Assembly: GCA_038496445.1 (NCBI GenBank)
Contig: JALMLS010000075.1
Location: 1-64,000 of the forward strand
Length of the DNA: 64,000 nt
Source of the DNA: Trichosphaerium sp. ATCC 40318
Lineage: Eukaryota; Discosea; Flabellinia; Trichosidae
Direction of reading: 5' to 3'
Translations under genes and position numbers: made by a program
Notes under the pieces: model-generated
The model's database searches: none
Seen by the model: the letters and a program-made list of their open reading frames with translations, nothing else
What the model was told of the DNA's origin: nothing
Part shown: one piece after another, positions 46,826 to 62,067 of the stretch
Layout of the letters: every line of letters starts with the position of its first letter
Position numbering within the stretch: position 1 is the first letter of the stretch

Positions 46826-48653
46826 TTATGGCATATCTTCATCATCTTTAAAAGCAATACCAGTATAATTCATCACCTCATCTTCAATGTACAATAGTCT
46901 TCGAGTAAATATGACGTAGCATGTTGACACATAACCAGTAAACAGAAGCATCTGTATAACTATAACTACAGAGCATACCTAAAAAAACCGTTAAGCCTTT
47001 TTCTCCAAAATGTCCCAAAAAGCACCTAGGCACTTGATTTTGATGCTGAGTTTGTTAACGTTAACGAACTTAAAGCAAAGAATCGAAAGCACCACGTGGT
47101 TCGTGAGCCTGAAGACAAAAAGAAAAAAAAAATTTGTTCACTTCGAAGCGTACTGGTGCCATAAACATTGTCCAGGCTGTGGTTGCCATCTGTATTCCTT
47201 GGAAAAATCCAAGGAATATCAAAAATACCTGTAGATTAACTCTAAAAAACTCATGAGTTCTTACGCTTCAGGCTTTTTACTTGAAAGAACGTACTCAGAT
47301 ACTTGTATGAAGTAAAATACGATTTGTGTTATTAATAAAGGAATATCTCCTACAATAAGTGAAATGTAGAAAAGTCCCTATTAATCGTAAAAAATTATTA
47401 TACATGTGTGTATTATATAGCCAAAGTATTTCGAAAAATTGTTCGTGGAGGCTAACTTTAAAATACATTTTTGGTTTGTGCTATTTTTCTCGAAAAAAAT
47501 AGGAAACGTACCAGAATGGTATAAACCATAAACATCCATATAATACTAGCTATAGAAATGATACATTTTGCTACCATAATACCGAGTAATGCTCTATTTA
47601 GTGTGACAGATAATTCGAATTTTTTGAGCTGAGCATAAGGCACTTCTTCCTTATTTTTTGGCATTGGGCGAGCATATCTAACCCAGTTACTACAAGCCCA
47701 ATCTATCACTAGCTTTAACTTTTTTGTACCTGACTTCACGAGATCCCCATCTTCTTAAGTATAGAAAGTATTTTATACCAAACCACATAGAAATGATACA
47801 TTGTAAGAAAACCAAAACTAAGGGCTTATTGGAAAAACACAGAAAATAAAGACGATCATTTCTGACTACTACGTACTTCCCATTACTATGGCTCCAGGGG
47901 ACAGTTGCCACATTGATAATCCAAAAGCAGTTAGTGAACCTAGAGAATGGACAATGAGCACCAAAGCTGAAAACCATGTGTTTTGTGACAAGTAAAAAAA
48001 ACAATCAAAACACGTTTTTTTTTGTCAATTCTGCAAAAGAGTACCCATCACGTGAAATATCAAGTAAACCAACACGAATGCTCTTAACCTTGAGAACAAC
48101 GATGGGAGACCAAATGCAAAAAATATTATGACTTGAAAAGGTCCAAAATACGCCGACTTTGATAAAAAAAGGCGTTATTGATTAGTGATAATAGTTCGAT
48201 CTAACTTACAGACACTATTGCTTGTGTTTCCTTGTGTCCATAATCAACACCGCCTATCATTACAGGAAGCTATAAAAGATTTTAACGCCAGCCGTTGGTT
48301 TAAATACTTGTTAGTCTTCTAGCGTACCCACATTATGACTTGCCACATAAAGAGTGTTACTTGCGCTACTACAAACGTAATAATAAAGTTGCGCCTTTCT
48401 TTTGCTATTTTACAGCCACAGGTTGTCATATTACTGGCGTCTTGTTGTTGTTCAGGTACTGTAGCTACAGCTAAGTTAAATTTCAAAAATGTACTGGCGT
48501 ACCAAAACCGTTGTTTTCGTCCTCTTCGTGGGCGTCAAGGTCAAGTTCTTGGCTCTCGTTTATTATCATGTCTTTATTTGCGTCTGTAGTAGGATTTTGA
48601 TCGTCATTGGTGTCAAAGGCATCATCGAGTAGATTGATCTCTGGCTGACTCAT
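46826..48653 (-). CDS. Polytopic membrane protein with acidic N-terminal tail
   Basis: ATG 48651-48653 opens an acidic cytosolic tail (MSQPEINLLDDAFDTNDDQN). A short intron (donor GTACGCC, acceptor GCTACAG) joins NNGF to VPEQQQDASNMTTCGCK. Eight or so spans follow: NFIITFVVAQVTLFMWQVIM, YFGPFQVIIFFAFGL, AFVLVYLIFHVMG, PLVLVFLQCIISMWFGIKYF, LLGIMVAKCIISIASIIWMF, LFYISLIVGDIPLLI and VCSVVIVIQMLLFTGYVSTC. The tail is acidic (AFKDDEDMP), TAA 46826-46828. The number of spans and absence of large loops fit a receptor- or transporter-like protein, but I see no diagnostic motif. Confidence 0.65.
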
Positions 48654-48950
48654 TGCCGTGCGCAGAAGAAGACGGAGAGTTTTGGTAGTTGCCAGAAAAC
48701 TCAACATTTTTGATGAACAGTCACTAATTCGTTCCCTGTGCCATTGGGTTTAACCACACCTGCTCAGCCGTTTAAACGACCAAAGAGTCGTTTGGTTTTA
48801 TTAGCTAACAATGGCTTATTTGGACGTATACCTTTAAACTAGGCGCATAGCGTTTTAAAATGGAAGTAACACCTCTAGCTACAGACTTGTACGACTTCAC
48901 TTGATTTATTCAGCAAACTCTATTTTAGTTGTAACACAAAGCCCAAGGTG

Positions 48951-53213
<4,263 letters not shown>

Positions 53214-53719
53214 GAAAACAAGATTGAAAAAAAAAAGAAGAACAACAAGAAAAAAGCCCAATAATCGTGTGGTCTCACCTGCAAAAAATTTTCAAAAAAA
53301 GAAACAGCTAGCCAGAGCCTTCTTTTTTTTTGGTTAGAATTCCAAATCACTAGCGCCCTTGTAAAATAAAAGTAATTTAAAGTTGAGTTTTTTTTCTGAA
53401 CTCTTTCTGAATTTGGATGGTGACTTTATTGAACACCAGCGCACATACATCAAGACGCTGATATGGTGAGGCTGACAATGCCATCTGGAGCTGCCTTTGG
53501 TGATTACGTTGGAGATACATGGAAGCAATGAAAGAAATACAAGGTTGTAAACCTGGAGTTGTTTCACTTCATTCTGTTTTTGTCATTCTTCAGGTTCGTT
53601 GAACAAATCACTGTGGACAAAGTATACAGAACATGGCGTATCCTGAATGGGATTGAAAAATCTGTCTATTACTTAATTGTCAATCAGAATCCGTGTCAAC
53701 AGCCAAAACACTTTAAATG
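53214..53719 (+). other. Possible short plus-strand gene ending at the F-box gene start
   Basis: After a TTCTTCAG acceptor near 53593, an open exon reads FVEQITVDKVYRTWRILNGI and ends QNPCQQPKHFK with TGA at 53717-53719, overlapping the next ATG by ATGA. Upstream, LELPLVITLEIHGSNERNTR is in the compatible frame and may be the preceding exon, but I find no start codon. This may be a tiny gene or a 5' exon remnant. The rest (53214-53450) is Lys- and A/T-rich 3' flank of the USP gene. Confidence 0.3.
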
Positions 53720-54670
53720 ACAACCAAATGTACCGCACGTGCTAGCGTAGAACTCACAGACTTGTTTTCACTCCCTATTGAGATACTTTTGCGCATTATC
53801 ATTACTACTGATATGACATGGGAGGATTTGGCGTCATTACAACAATCAAACCATTACCTGTGCGAAATAATAACAAAATCGTCAGATTACATTTACCAGC
53901 ACTTGTACCATCAAAAATGGGGTCAGAATGCTCACGAAATAGAGTATGCTGTCCATCAACGGATCATTGCTGATTTCGAGAAACGAAAGGAGCGACTGAG
54001 TACTATGATAATGTGCTGGGGTACAACGACTCTTGAAATGCCTTCTACTTCATATAACCTGGATGCAGTCACGTGGAAAGAAAAGTATCGAAACAGACTT
54101 CGTCCAAACGTCATCTCAGAATTGACTTGTGATAAGAAACATGTTCACATAGGACAGACAGTAACGTTCACACTCACACTTGAGAATATTGGTAAAACAC
54201 CAGAGAAGGTCTCCCTTGGGGTTGGTCCAAGTCTTGAAGAATGTCATATCATCAAAGGTGGTGGCGCTATCTATGCATGGAATCCTCCTGTAACTGGTTT
54301 TCATGGGTTTCAAAACAATTTCAAACGTGAATTTGTGCGCATACAATTATATGCAGAATTAAAAGTCTTTGATATTACTTTGAACCCAGGCGATAGACAC
54401 ATGTTTGAGATACCATTACTTTTTGACAAGTCAGAACAATCACACCCACATAGTATACCTCCTGGTACCTTGTCTCTTCAGGGCAAAATTAATCAAGTGT
54501 TTGTTGCATGTGGCAAAACGCCAGACGTGTTTCCAATTCAAGTATTCATGAAAGTCAACACTTTTAAGGAATCAACCGATAGTCCTCTTGCTATTCATGG
54601 CCACTGTTCAGCTGTTACAAGCAATGTTGTTGATCTTAAAATGTACAAGACAAAACAAAACTTTCAATAA
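53717..54670 (+). CDS. F-box protein with a C-terminal beta-sandwich region
   Basis: An intron-free frame of 317 codons, ATG 53717 to TAA 54668-54670. Residues about 15-65 form an F-box (LFSLPIEILLRIIITTDMTW, DLASLQQSNHYLCEIITKS, YLYHQKWGQ-like end), which binds SKP1 in SCF ubiquitin ligases. A helical linker is followed from about residue 130 by an Ig-like/CARDB-type segment (ISELTCDKKHVHIGQTVTFT, LTLENIGKTPEKVSLGVG, FDITLNPGDRHMFEIPLLFD). The latter is likely the substrate-recognition part. Its intronless structure matches several other F-box/repeat genes here. Confidence 0.75.
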   Translation: MTTKCTARASVELTDLFSLPIEILLRIIITTDMTWEDLASLQQSNHYLCEIITKSSDYIYQHLYHQKWGQNAHEIEYAVHQRIIADFEKRKERLSTMIMCWGTTTLEMPSTSYNLDAVTWKEKYRNRLRPNVISELTCDKKHVHIGQTVTFTLTLENIGKTPEKVSLGVGPSLEECHIIKGGGAIYAWNPPVTGFHGFQNNFKREFVRIQLYAELKVFDITLNPGDRHMFEIPLLFDKSEQSHPHSIPPGTLSLQGKINQVFVACGKTPDVFPIQVFMKVNTFKESTDSPLAIHGHCSAVTSNVVDLKMYKTKQNFQ

Positions 54671-55005
54671 TAAAACAATTTGACACTAAAATATACGAAC
54701 CATAAATAGACTGTAATAGAGGTGGTATATAAATCTGGCGTGAGCTGCAGGAATTTTCTCTTACTCTATTGCACTTTAGACAATGTGCTTACCTACATTC
54801 TGTTTACCATGATTGTACAAAACCAGGTTTTATGATCTTAAGACTAAGCGGTTAGCTTATTAAGACAACAGTAGGCAATTATGAAATCTACAATGTACTC
54901 AGACAGTTTCGGGTTTATGATTTTAATAAAACAAGAACAGTCACGGCAAGATACTTCTCCTCTAGTAGGTTGTTGTTTTTAGGAGAATGGGCAATAGCAT
55001 AACGG
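54671..55005. other. Convergent 3' intergenic region
   Basis: 335 bp between convergent stop codons. AATAAAAC just after 54668 and AATAAAAC near 54925 may be polyadenylation signals for the two flanking genes. No gene. Confidence 0.45.
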
Positions 55006-55970
55006 TCATTTCACAAGTTTGCCATTTTTAAAAATGTGACTTGTTGTTAGACTACCATCCCTGTTCCAACATTTTTCTTCTCCTTCCTTTTTACCATTTT
55101 CAAAAAAAGTCTCCTGCTTCAACTGTCCGTTGTCGTGCCATTCTTTAGCTTGACTGCTGGATCTATAGGCAACCAAAGTGCCATCTTTATTCCAACGTTT
55201 GCTTTCTTCGCAATTACCTTTTACATAATATGCGTGGGTTTGCAATTGACCATTTCCAAACCATGTCTTTAACTCTCCATCAAGGTTGTCGTTCACATGA
55301 AAGGCTTTTCTCTGTGTTTGTCCATTACTGAACCATGATGTGTAATCGCCTTCATGCCTACCATTGACACGAAAATAATGTTCTTGCATCTGCCCATTAA
55401 AATGCCATGACTTGTACTCTCCTTCGTAGATACCATTCTTGAAAAAGCAGTGTAATTTTATCTTACCATTATTGTAGAACTCTGTGCATTCTCCTTCATA
55501 GATACCAAACCAACTATCCGGATTTCGTTTTTTGATGTTCGCATAATACCCCTTTTTTCTCAACTGTCCGTTCTTGTACCACTCCTTGTATTCTCCTTCC
55601 TTTTCATTGCAACTGTAGGAGCCTTGCTCCATCAGCTGACCATTATCGTACCACTCCTTGTACCCTCCTTCCATGTTATTGCGAACAAAGAAGTGTTGTT
55701 TATACAATTGGCCAGTAGAATTGAATTGTTTGAAGCAACCATGTTTTCTAATTTTCCATTGAAGCGAGTGGTCGTAGCTGCTTGCTTACACAATATAGGC
55801 CATAAAATGAACACATCCGGACTTACATCCATAATATTAAGTTGTAGCTCTAGCGGAAGCCGCAATAAACAGCTAGAAGACTGTATTTCTTCGTTGTTGC
55901 CGTAAATTGTGTTTGTAAGAAACCTTAGAGCTAAATTTAGCGTTGAACTAACGGGTGTGTTTGTCGCCAT
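55006..55970 (-). CDS. F-box-like / MORN-variant repeat protein, copy 2, apparent frameshift
   Basis: ATG 55968-55970 starts MATNTPVSSTLNLALRFLTN. Then LRLPLELQLNIMDVSPDVFI and LWPILCKQAATTTRFNG parallel the head of copy 1 (39 kb). The repeat region, WKIRKHGCFKQFNSTGQLYK then GGYKEWYDNGQLMEQGSYSC, GEYKEWYKNGQLRKKGYYAN, GEYKSWHFNGQMQEHYFRVN and GDYTSWFSNGQTQRKAFHVN, is in a different frame. The switch is at about 55745. No GT..AG intron fits, so one base seems to be missing. About nine repeats are present, stop TAA/TGA at 55006. Either a recent pseudogene, a sequencing error or an unusual short intron. Confidence 0.65.
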
Positions 55971-56480
55971 TTGTTCGGTTGTGTGGCGTTTGTTTAGCTG
56001 TAATCATAAACCTTAAGTAGTAAGACTGATGTTGACGCACGTGCAAATTTCTCCAGAATGTTTTTTAGGTAGTTTTTTTGTCCTACGGCTATTCTCATTC
56101 TTTGCACGTGTAACTACCCAAAAAAGGAAACTACAAGCTTCTTTTGTTGTAAATTGTCTCACATAAACTTCAAAACCTTAATTGATATCATCTCTTCATA
56201 ACTTCAGCAATCCTCACTCAAAGTGGCGGTACGTGACTCATTCAAAAATGATGTTTGGTTGCGAAAGCACATGTCAAGCTTGGTCAGCTTACTGTAAACA
56301 GTATTCGCGTCAATACCAGCCTTACAGCTTCGTAGTATCATTGTAGCGTTACTTTACGCGCGAGAACCTTTTTTAGCGCGGTTAAAATTGATTTAGCGCG
56401 TAACGCACGTCTATTAGCCTTATTAGGTTGATACGCCTTTTGGTGCCGTTGAAATCCTTAATACACTACCTACAGAAGAA
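55971..56480. other. Divergent intergenic region
   Basis: 510 bp between the divergent starts of the MORN-variant copy 2 and the F-box/LRR gene. Two CACGTG elements lie at 56038 and 56105. The stretch 56335-56420 is rich in GCG/CGC words (AGCGCG, TTTACGCGCG, GCGCGTAACGCACG), unusual for this AT-rich window. No gene is supported. Confidence 0.4.
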
Positions 56481-57690
56481 ATGGAGCTACCTCAGGATGT
56501 TATTGGCGAAATAGTGCAGCACCTCTCTACACAGTCCGTTATAGACGTACGCATATCGCACGCCATTGAAACTCGAAATAACACGCTACAAGTGCCTTCT
56601 GGTTAGCAAATTGTGGCGTAAGGTGTGTAAAAGCGTGGTTAAAACATTTACAGCGAATCAACTGATAAAAAAGAACGGTTTGGAATCCAATATTAGCTCA
56701 CTCTCAGAATTATTACCGAACATTCAAATTCTTGACATCTCTGATACCTTGATTGATGAGAGTCATTGTAAGCAATTATATAACTTCAATTATTTGATAT
56801 CATTGAAAGTTCGTAATTGCAAGAATCTGACATCACGTGGTACCGTTTGGAACGATTTTTGCTTTTGTTTTCTATTTTTTTTCTTTTTTTTTTTGAACCG
56901 ACTTGTTTGTCCTTGGACTGAAAATTTGAAGACTTCAAATTTCTTTTTTATGATGTATAGTAATTGTTTTCTTCGTAAAAATCCTTGGTTATTTCTCAAA
57001 GAACTTCTGTCGGATAAAGGCACATGTTCTTTTTTTTTTTTCAAAGTCTCAAGTTTAATCTTTTCTAGCGTATGGCACTATTATACGTACTTTGACAAGG
57101 CTCGAGCATCTAGATATAAGGTTTAGTAATCGTATTAAACCTAGCTTCAGGACGCTTTCAACATCATTACGTACTTTAAAAGTTGGAAATTACTCGTTCA
57201 AGCATTCGGATTTCGGTAGATTTTCACTTCTCACGTCTCTTATGTCACTTGAAGTATGCCGTATTTTTATCTACGAGTCGTTTATCCTAAATCTAATTAA
57301 TATATGTATTAGTTAGATTCGATGATAATTACCCCATTGATGGTGTTTAATATCTTACAACACAGAACACTTGAAAAATGTATATTTACAAATCCACAAA
57401 TCAAATGCTTGGATCGTGTCATGGCTGATTTATTTACAAGAGTACCAATAAATGCTAGGATATGGAAAGTATTAAGAGTTAAGAGATATAGATTTCCTAT
57501 TAAACAAGATACATTCGTTGAGATATTACTGTCATTACAACACTTGGAAAGACTTGAGTTTAAGACTTGTTTACCAGCTTTGGGTGGTACTCTGAAAATT
57601 GCTTTAAATACTGTTTGTGATAGGCTTGCACGTGATGGTACAACCTATAATGTAACAGTGGTGTGGAATAATCAAGTGTATTGGGGATAA
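56481..57690 (+). CDS. F-box / leucine-rich-repeat protein
   Basis: ATG 56481 (MELPQDVIGEIVQHLSTQSV) is an F-box start; after an intron (donor GTACGCAT) it continues CLLVSKLWRKVCKSVVKTF. LRR-like units follow: LSELLPNIQILDISDTLIDE, YNFNYLISLKVRNCKNLTS, RLEHLDIRFSNRIKPSFRTL, LRTLKVGNYSFKHSDFG and LLSLQHLERLEFKTCLPAL. A T-rich intron of about 225 nt (56840-57066) interrupts the repeats, and another shorter one lies near 57255-57310. It ends NVTVVWNNQVYWG, TAA 57688-57690. Likely an SCF substrate adaptor. Confidence 0.75.
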
Positions 57691-58058
57691 GCGTAAATAA
57701 TTGCAATAAAAAAAAACATTTACAGAGTTTTTGCAAGCACTCACTGTTTTTGAGTTTTCTCACAGGATTTTAGGCTGCAGGGTGTAAGAGTAATATAGCT
57801 CTTAGAGAGTGCAATATATGGCGTTCATAAGGTAACAAAACACCTTACTCAACGATCTCTCACCTGTTCAAAGAATACAAGCTTGAAGAGAAAAAGGTGA
57901 ACACATCATTTTGTAACGCAACATTTCGTGTGATTCCCCAAAATGTCGAAAAACCTGAAAAATGAGTACTGCTTTCGTTCATTCGGCATAATCCTTGCTG
58001 TATTTACAAGACAACAAAACACAGTTTTATTGACATACCATCAGTGCACAAGCAAAAG
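57691..58058. other. Convergent 3' intergenic region
   Basis: 368 bp between the 3' ends of the F-box/LRR gene (+) and the class C GPCR gene (-). GCAATAAAAA near 57702 may be a polyadenylation signal. No gene. Confidence 0.4.
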
Positions 58059-61000
58059 TCAGAGGACTTGACTTTTTTTAGTATCTGTCATACTGCTCTT
58101 TACACCCTTTGATAAATCCGTTTGATGAGTAGAGTTAGAGTCAGAGTATGAACTATTAAGCGTTTTGACAAAGCGATGTATCTTATACACAAAAAGTACA
58201 TTTACAGTGATAGCTACAAAAACACAGACAAAAAGTCAGTTCTCAAAAACCAAGCATAAAAAAAAGCGTACCAGCGCCTAACATTACAAATGAAGATGCT
58301 AGTATAAATCTCGTATATCTTTCAATATCATTGGGAATAGATAGAGCAACGCATATGATTGAGAAGAAGACCACGTTGTATACTGAATAGAATATGATTT
58401 TTGATTCGTTGTAAATCCTCATCGGTATCTCACGCACTCTGTACGCTAAGAACGCTCCAAATCCGAGTAAAACAGCCTAGAATTATTGAATAGAATATCT
58501 ACTTTGAATGGCGTACGTTTAAAGCAACAAGAAATCCAGCCATTATTGTGAATGTTTGATTGGCTGTACACTTATAGTAGTTGAAACTTACACGGATTTC
58601 ATCCACTACTACCACCTCTCGTCGCATGTCACCGAATGCAGTCTAAGTATGTAATCTTTAACATCTGTATCAATAATACAAAGGTACCATAGCCGCAAGA
58701 ATAATGACATGGACAAGTACAATGCCAAGTACCCAAGATAGCACTACTAAATTGGAAATTTTGAACACTTCAGTTGTTTTAATACTCCAGAGTCTCTCAA
58801 TACGGAATGTCTATTCAAAGTGAGTAAACAACGTACCATTTACTTAACTTACTTTAGCAAAGAAAGGTCTAAAAAGAGGTCAGTGACGCAACGTTTAACA
58901 TAAAGTACATACCCAAACAGTAAAACGAAACCTAAATCAGCTAGCCAGGGTAGAGCAGAGCATGTGAAATTCGTAACAACATTAGGTAGAAAAGTGAATA
59001 CACTACAATACAGTATGATACTTCCCAGTATCAAAATGCACATAAAAACAGGAGAAGATGCCTAGAAAAAAACAGTAAATCTGACAGCACTTGTCAAAAA
59101 AACCAACAACAAACCTTAATAGATTTATGTAAGTCAGGCGAACATCCGAACAAGTACACTAGCAAAGTGAATGCTAGCCAGCACAGGCTATTTATGATTA
59201 ATATAATAGAAACTGTAACCATTAATATCTCTGTCCAATGACCTATTGACAAGTGTCAGGCAAGAAACAAAAAAAACTGTATGAGAAATTACCAAATTGT
59301 GGATCGAAAACTCGTTCTTTCCAAGTAGGCATAGGAAATACAAGCTGAGTTTCTTGGATGGACACAGGCGAAACAAGCTTAGTGTCACCACCCCTGACTT
59401 GAACCATGGTACTTTCTAGCTGCTGTTGATTAAGAGTATCCCATCCAAGGGTACCCACAACTGTATCAATCTTCATTCGTACAAGAGTATTGGCTAGTTC
59501 GGTTTGCATAAACAAAAATCCACTGTCTTCAGTCTAAAATACACGTGTTAGGATGCATATCATGTAAAATTAGCTTAATACTTACAACGTTATTTGTACT
59601 GGTACAAGTGCCCTCAAAGTCACTGACACGCAAGCGCCCATTTGGATCAAGCTGAGAAAAAAAGTTAGCTATTGTTTACTTCACTCTAGGCTTTGTGACC
59701 TCAAATTTAAAGTTTTCGTCCATTGCTTCAAGACCAATCTTGAGTATTAATCCCGGCAGTAGACCGTCAAACATAAGAGCTTCCAATGTAGTATTCATTT
59801 CTTTTTTGAAGTCTTCAGAAAGATAAGTCATGTTATGGTAGTAGTCTGTGTTTGGAAAATTGGTATCTCTATTAAACTAGAGCAAACGTTAATTCCATAA
59901 CAGAAAAGTCAGTGTCCGTACACTTCTGATTGCTGTTTCATACTCCCAAGGATCTCCAATAGTTCTGGGATACACAGAAACAAAAGCACGTGGTGTATAG
60001 TCTACCTCGCGCATAACTTCGACAATATAAGGTCCATATGATAGTTCACAGAACATCCAAATATCTGGGTCATGTTCTTTAATAACACGGAGGGTCTCGT
60101 TCTTAACGTGTGCCCTTATTTCGTTGTAGAGAGTCCGATTACCAAAATCGAAGCCCGGGTTATGTATACCTAGAAGACACGTGTAAACAAAAAACAAAAC
60201 ATAAGTACAATAGTACCAAAATTTCGGAGGTTCATTGATCCGGACAATGACAGACCTTGCTTATTCATCTCTTTTATGAAATCCGGATTTAAGCATCCTA
60301 CTTCTGTATCGTTACTCCGCTGAATAACAAACGCCGTTTTGGCACCAACAACACGAAAATTTGCTAGTACGATACTAAAAAGCGGTATGTTAGTACAAAG
60401 CATGTTTGTGTAAACGCGTACTCGAATTCTTTGCTAGTGGATATACGCAATGGTAACACAAGCTTTTTGTCGAGAGGAATGTCGGTGTCTTTGTTTATCC
60501 AACTCACTATAAATGCAATTAGAATGCGGAGTATGGAGTGCTGTTTTTTGTTTTTTATCGCACATAACATCCATCTTGCTTCTTCTGATACTTTAGCTGC
60601 AGCACGTGCCATACGGCTATTGTAAGGACCAAATAGAAACGAAATAGTTTTACTATCGATGTGGTCTCTATAAACCTTTGCCACGGTTACGTTATCAAAT
60701 TCATCGTCTGTTATATCATACTCGACAGTAAGGGTTAAATTACTATTGGGTAGCTAAAACAAAATTAACAAACATTAATCACGTGCGCATAAAATTGAAA
60801 GAAAAAACGAAATCCCATTTTGTTATTTCTTTAACGAGACGAAAGGTTACTTTAAGAATTACTCGTTTGGGTTTTTTTTTGTCAAAAACTTGATTTGAAT
60901 CCAAGTTTGATTGTGTACGAAGTTCGCTCCGCGGTGTTCTACGTACGTTTATTGGATGCTTTTGAAGCCAACGCCTGTTATATTCAAATCCAAGCCTTGT

Positions 61001-61262
61001 TGTTTCGTTAGATACACCTTTGTAAACCTATAATACGTACAGAAAGTCTTCATTAGGTACTCTGAACAGCCTTCCTGTATTATTCAAAGGCAGACTGAGC
61101 CCTTGAAAGAACAATAAGTTAAAAAGATTAAACCCAACTAATGACTCTAGACGTACCAACCCTGATTACTCCTGGTTCCGCACGTGACGGGACAGTACTA
61201 AATAACACGAAAAGTACTCCAAAAAAAATAAGCGAATGTCGGATGTAGAGTGAGGAGTTCAT
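58059..61262 (-). CDS. Class C (family 3) G-protein-coupled receptor with a periplasmic-binding-like ectodomain
   Basis: ATG 61260-61262 gives a signal peptide (MNSSLYIRHSLIFFGVLFVL). The large extracellular part contains ANF-receptor/bilobed-binding segments: DHIDSKTISFLFGPYNSRMA, YIVEVMREVDYTPRAFVS, KIDTVVGTLGWDTLNQQQLE. The seven-span part follows: LASIHFASVLVYLFGCSPDL, then SSPVFMCILILGSIILYCSV, CSALPWLADLGFVLLFG, FRIERLWSIKTTEVFKISN, WVLGIVLVHVIILAAMVP, a following span and FILASSFVMLGAG. The 'GC.P.L...K.SSP.F', 'C...WL..lGF.l.fg' and 'FRI.RLW' motifs are typical of GABA-B-like receptors. The C-tail is Ser/Thr-rich, TGA 58059-58061. The ligand is probably a small amine/amino acid; this is inferred. 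Confidence 0.85.
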
Positions 61263-62067
61263 GGCGATGTACAGGAGAAGAAAATAGAATTTTCGGTTTC
61301 AATCAGCTTGATAGTAGGTGTTCGTTTATCTGAGAAGTGTCTTTAGTAGCTGTGACGTTAATTTTATGTTGTCTTTTAGCCTTGCAATTTAAGTTGATTG
61401 AAATCTACTGAACTAGAAGTCATTAAATGTAAACCTCATTGTGATAGTATAGATGACTGCACAAAGATGCTTTACGTGAGGCTTGTCGTACAGCGCTCTA
61501 AGCCAAGAAAATACAAACGACCTCTAATCAATAGACCTTTGTAAAAACGAAATAATAAAACGTCTGTAACGGAGAAACATGTGAAAGCCATGTGAAGAGT
61601 GCGAGCAAGCAACAAAACAGTTCACTTCTTAAAACGAACTACAAGCTCACAAACAAATCGAGCTCAAAGGGATTACACGACGTGCAACTACAAAATCTCG
61701 GTCTATGTCACATCCAGCTACACTGTTGCATTTAGCTGTAGATACAAGTAATTAAATACTACTTCAAAGCACCCAGGTGAAAAGCCGTTGCAAATATTAC
61801 AGTGGCCTCTGTTGGCATTGAAAGCCAGAGTTGTAGCAAACTACGTTAGAAATACGTATTGAGATTTCAAAAGTCTCCAATATGATATGCAGCGGAATTT
61901 GTAGAGTCGGATAAGCCGGAAAAAATGATAAGGAATTCGCACATGACTAAGTCGTTTAAGGGTATTGCCGTTTTTTAATCTCTGGTCACTCTACTTAAGT
62001 CAGCTTTCCAAATATCACGTGTTCCTTACAAGAATATCAGCTCTTATTTCTGTAAATAATAGGCATA
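61263..62067. other. Divergent intergenic region, 805 bp
   Basis: Between divergent starts of the GPCR (-) and the VPS13-tail/RhoGAP-like gene (+). This is the largest gap on the right side. Only short open frames are present, without splice-consistent extension. A CACGTG lies at 62016, 52 bp before the ATG. I see no RNA gene, though I cannot run a search. Confidence 0.4.

Noticed and set aside
60880-61000. tRNA-like words (ttgaatcc, ttcaaatcc)
   Set aside because: No acceptor stem, D-arm or anticodon arm could be folded around them; they lie in exons/introns of the GPCR gene.
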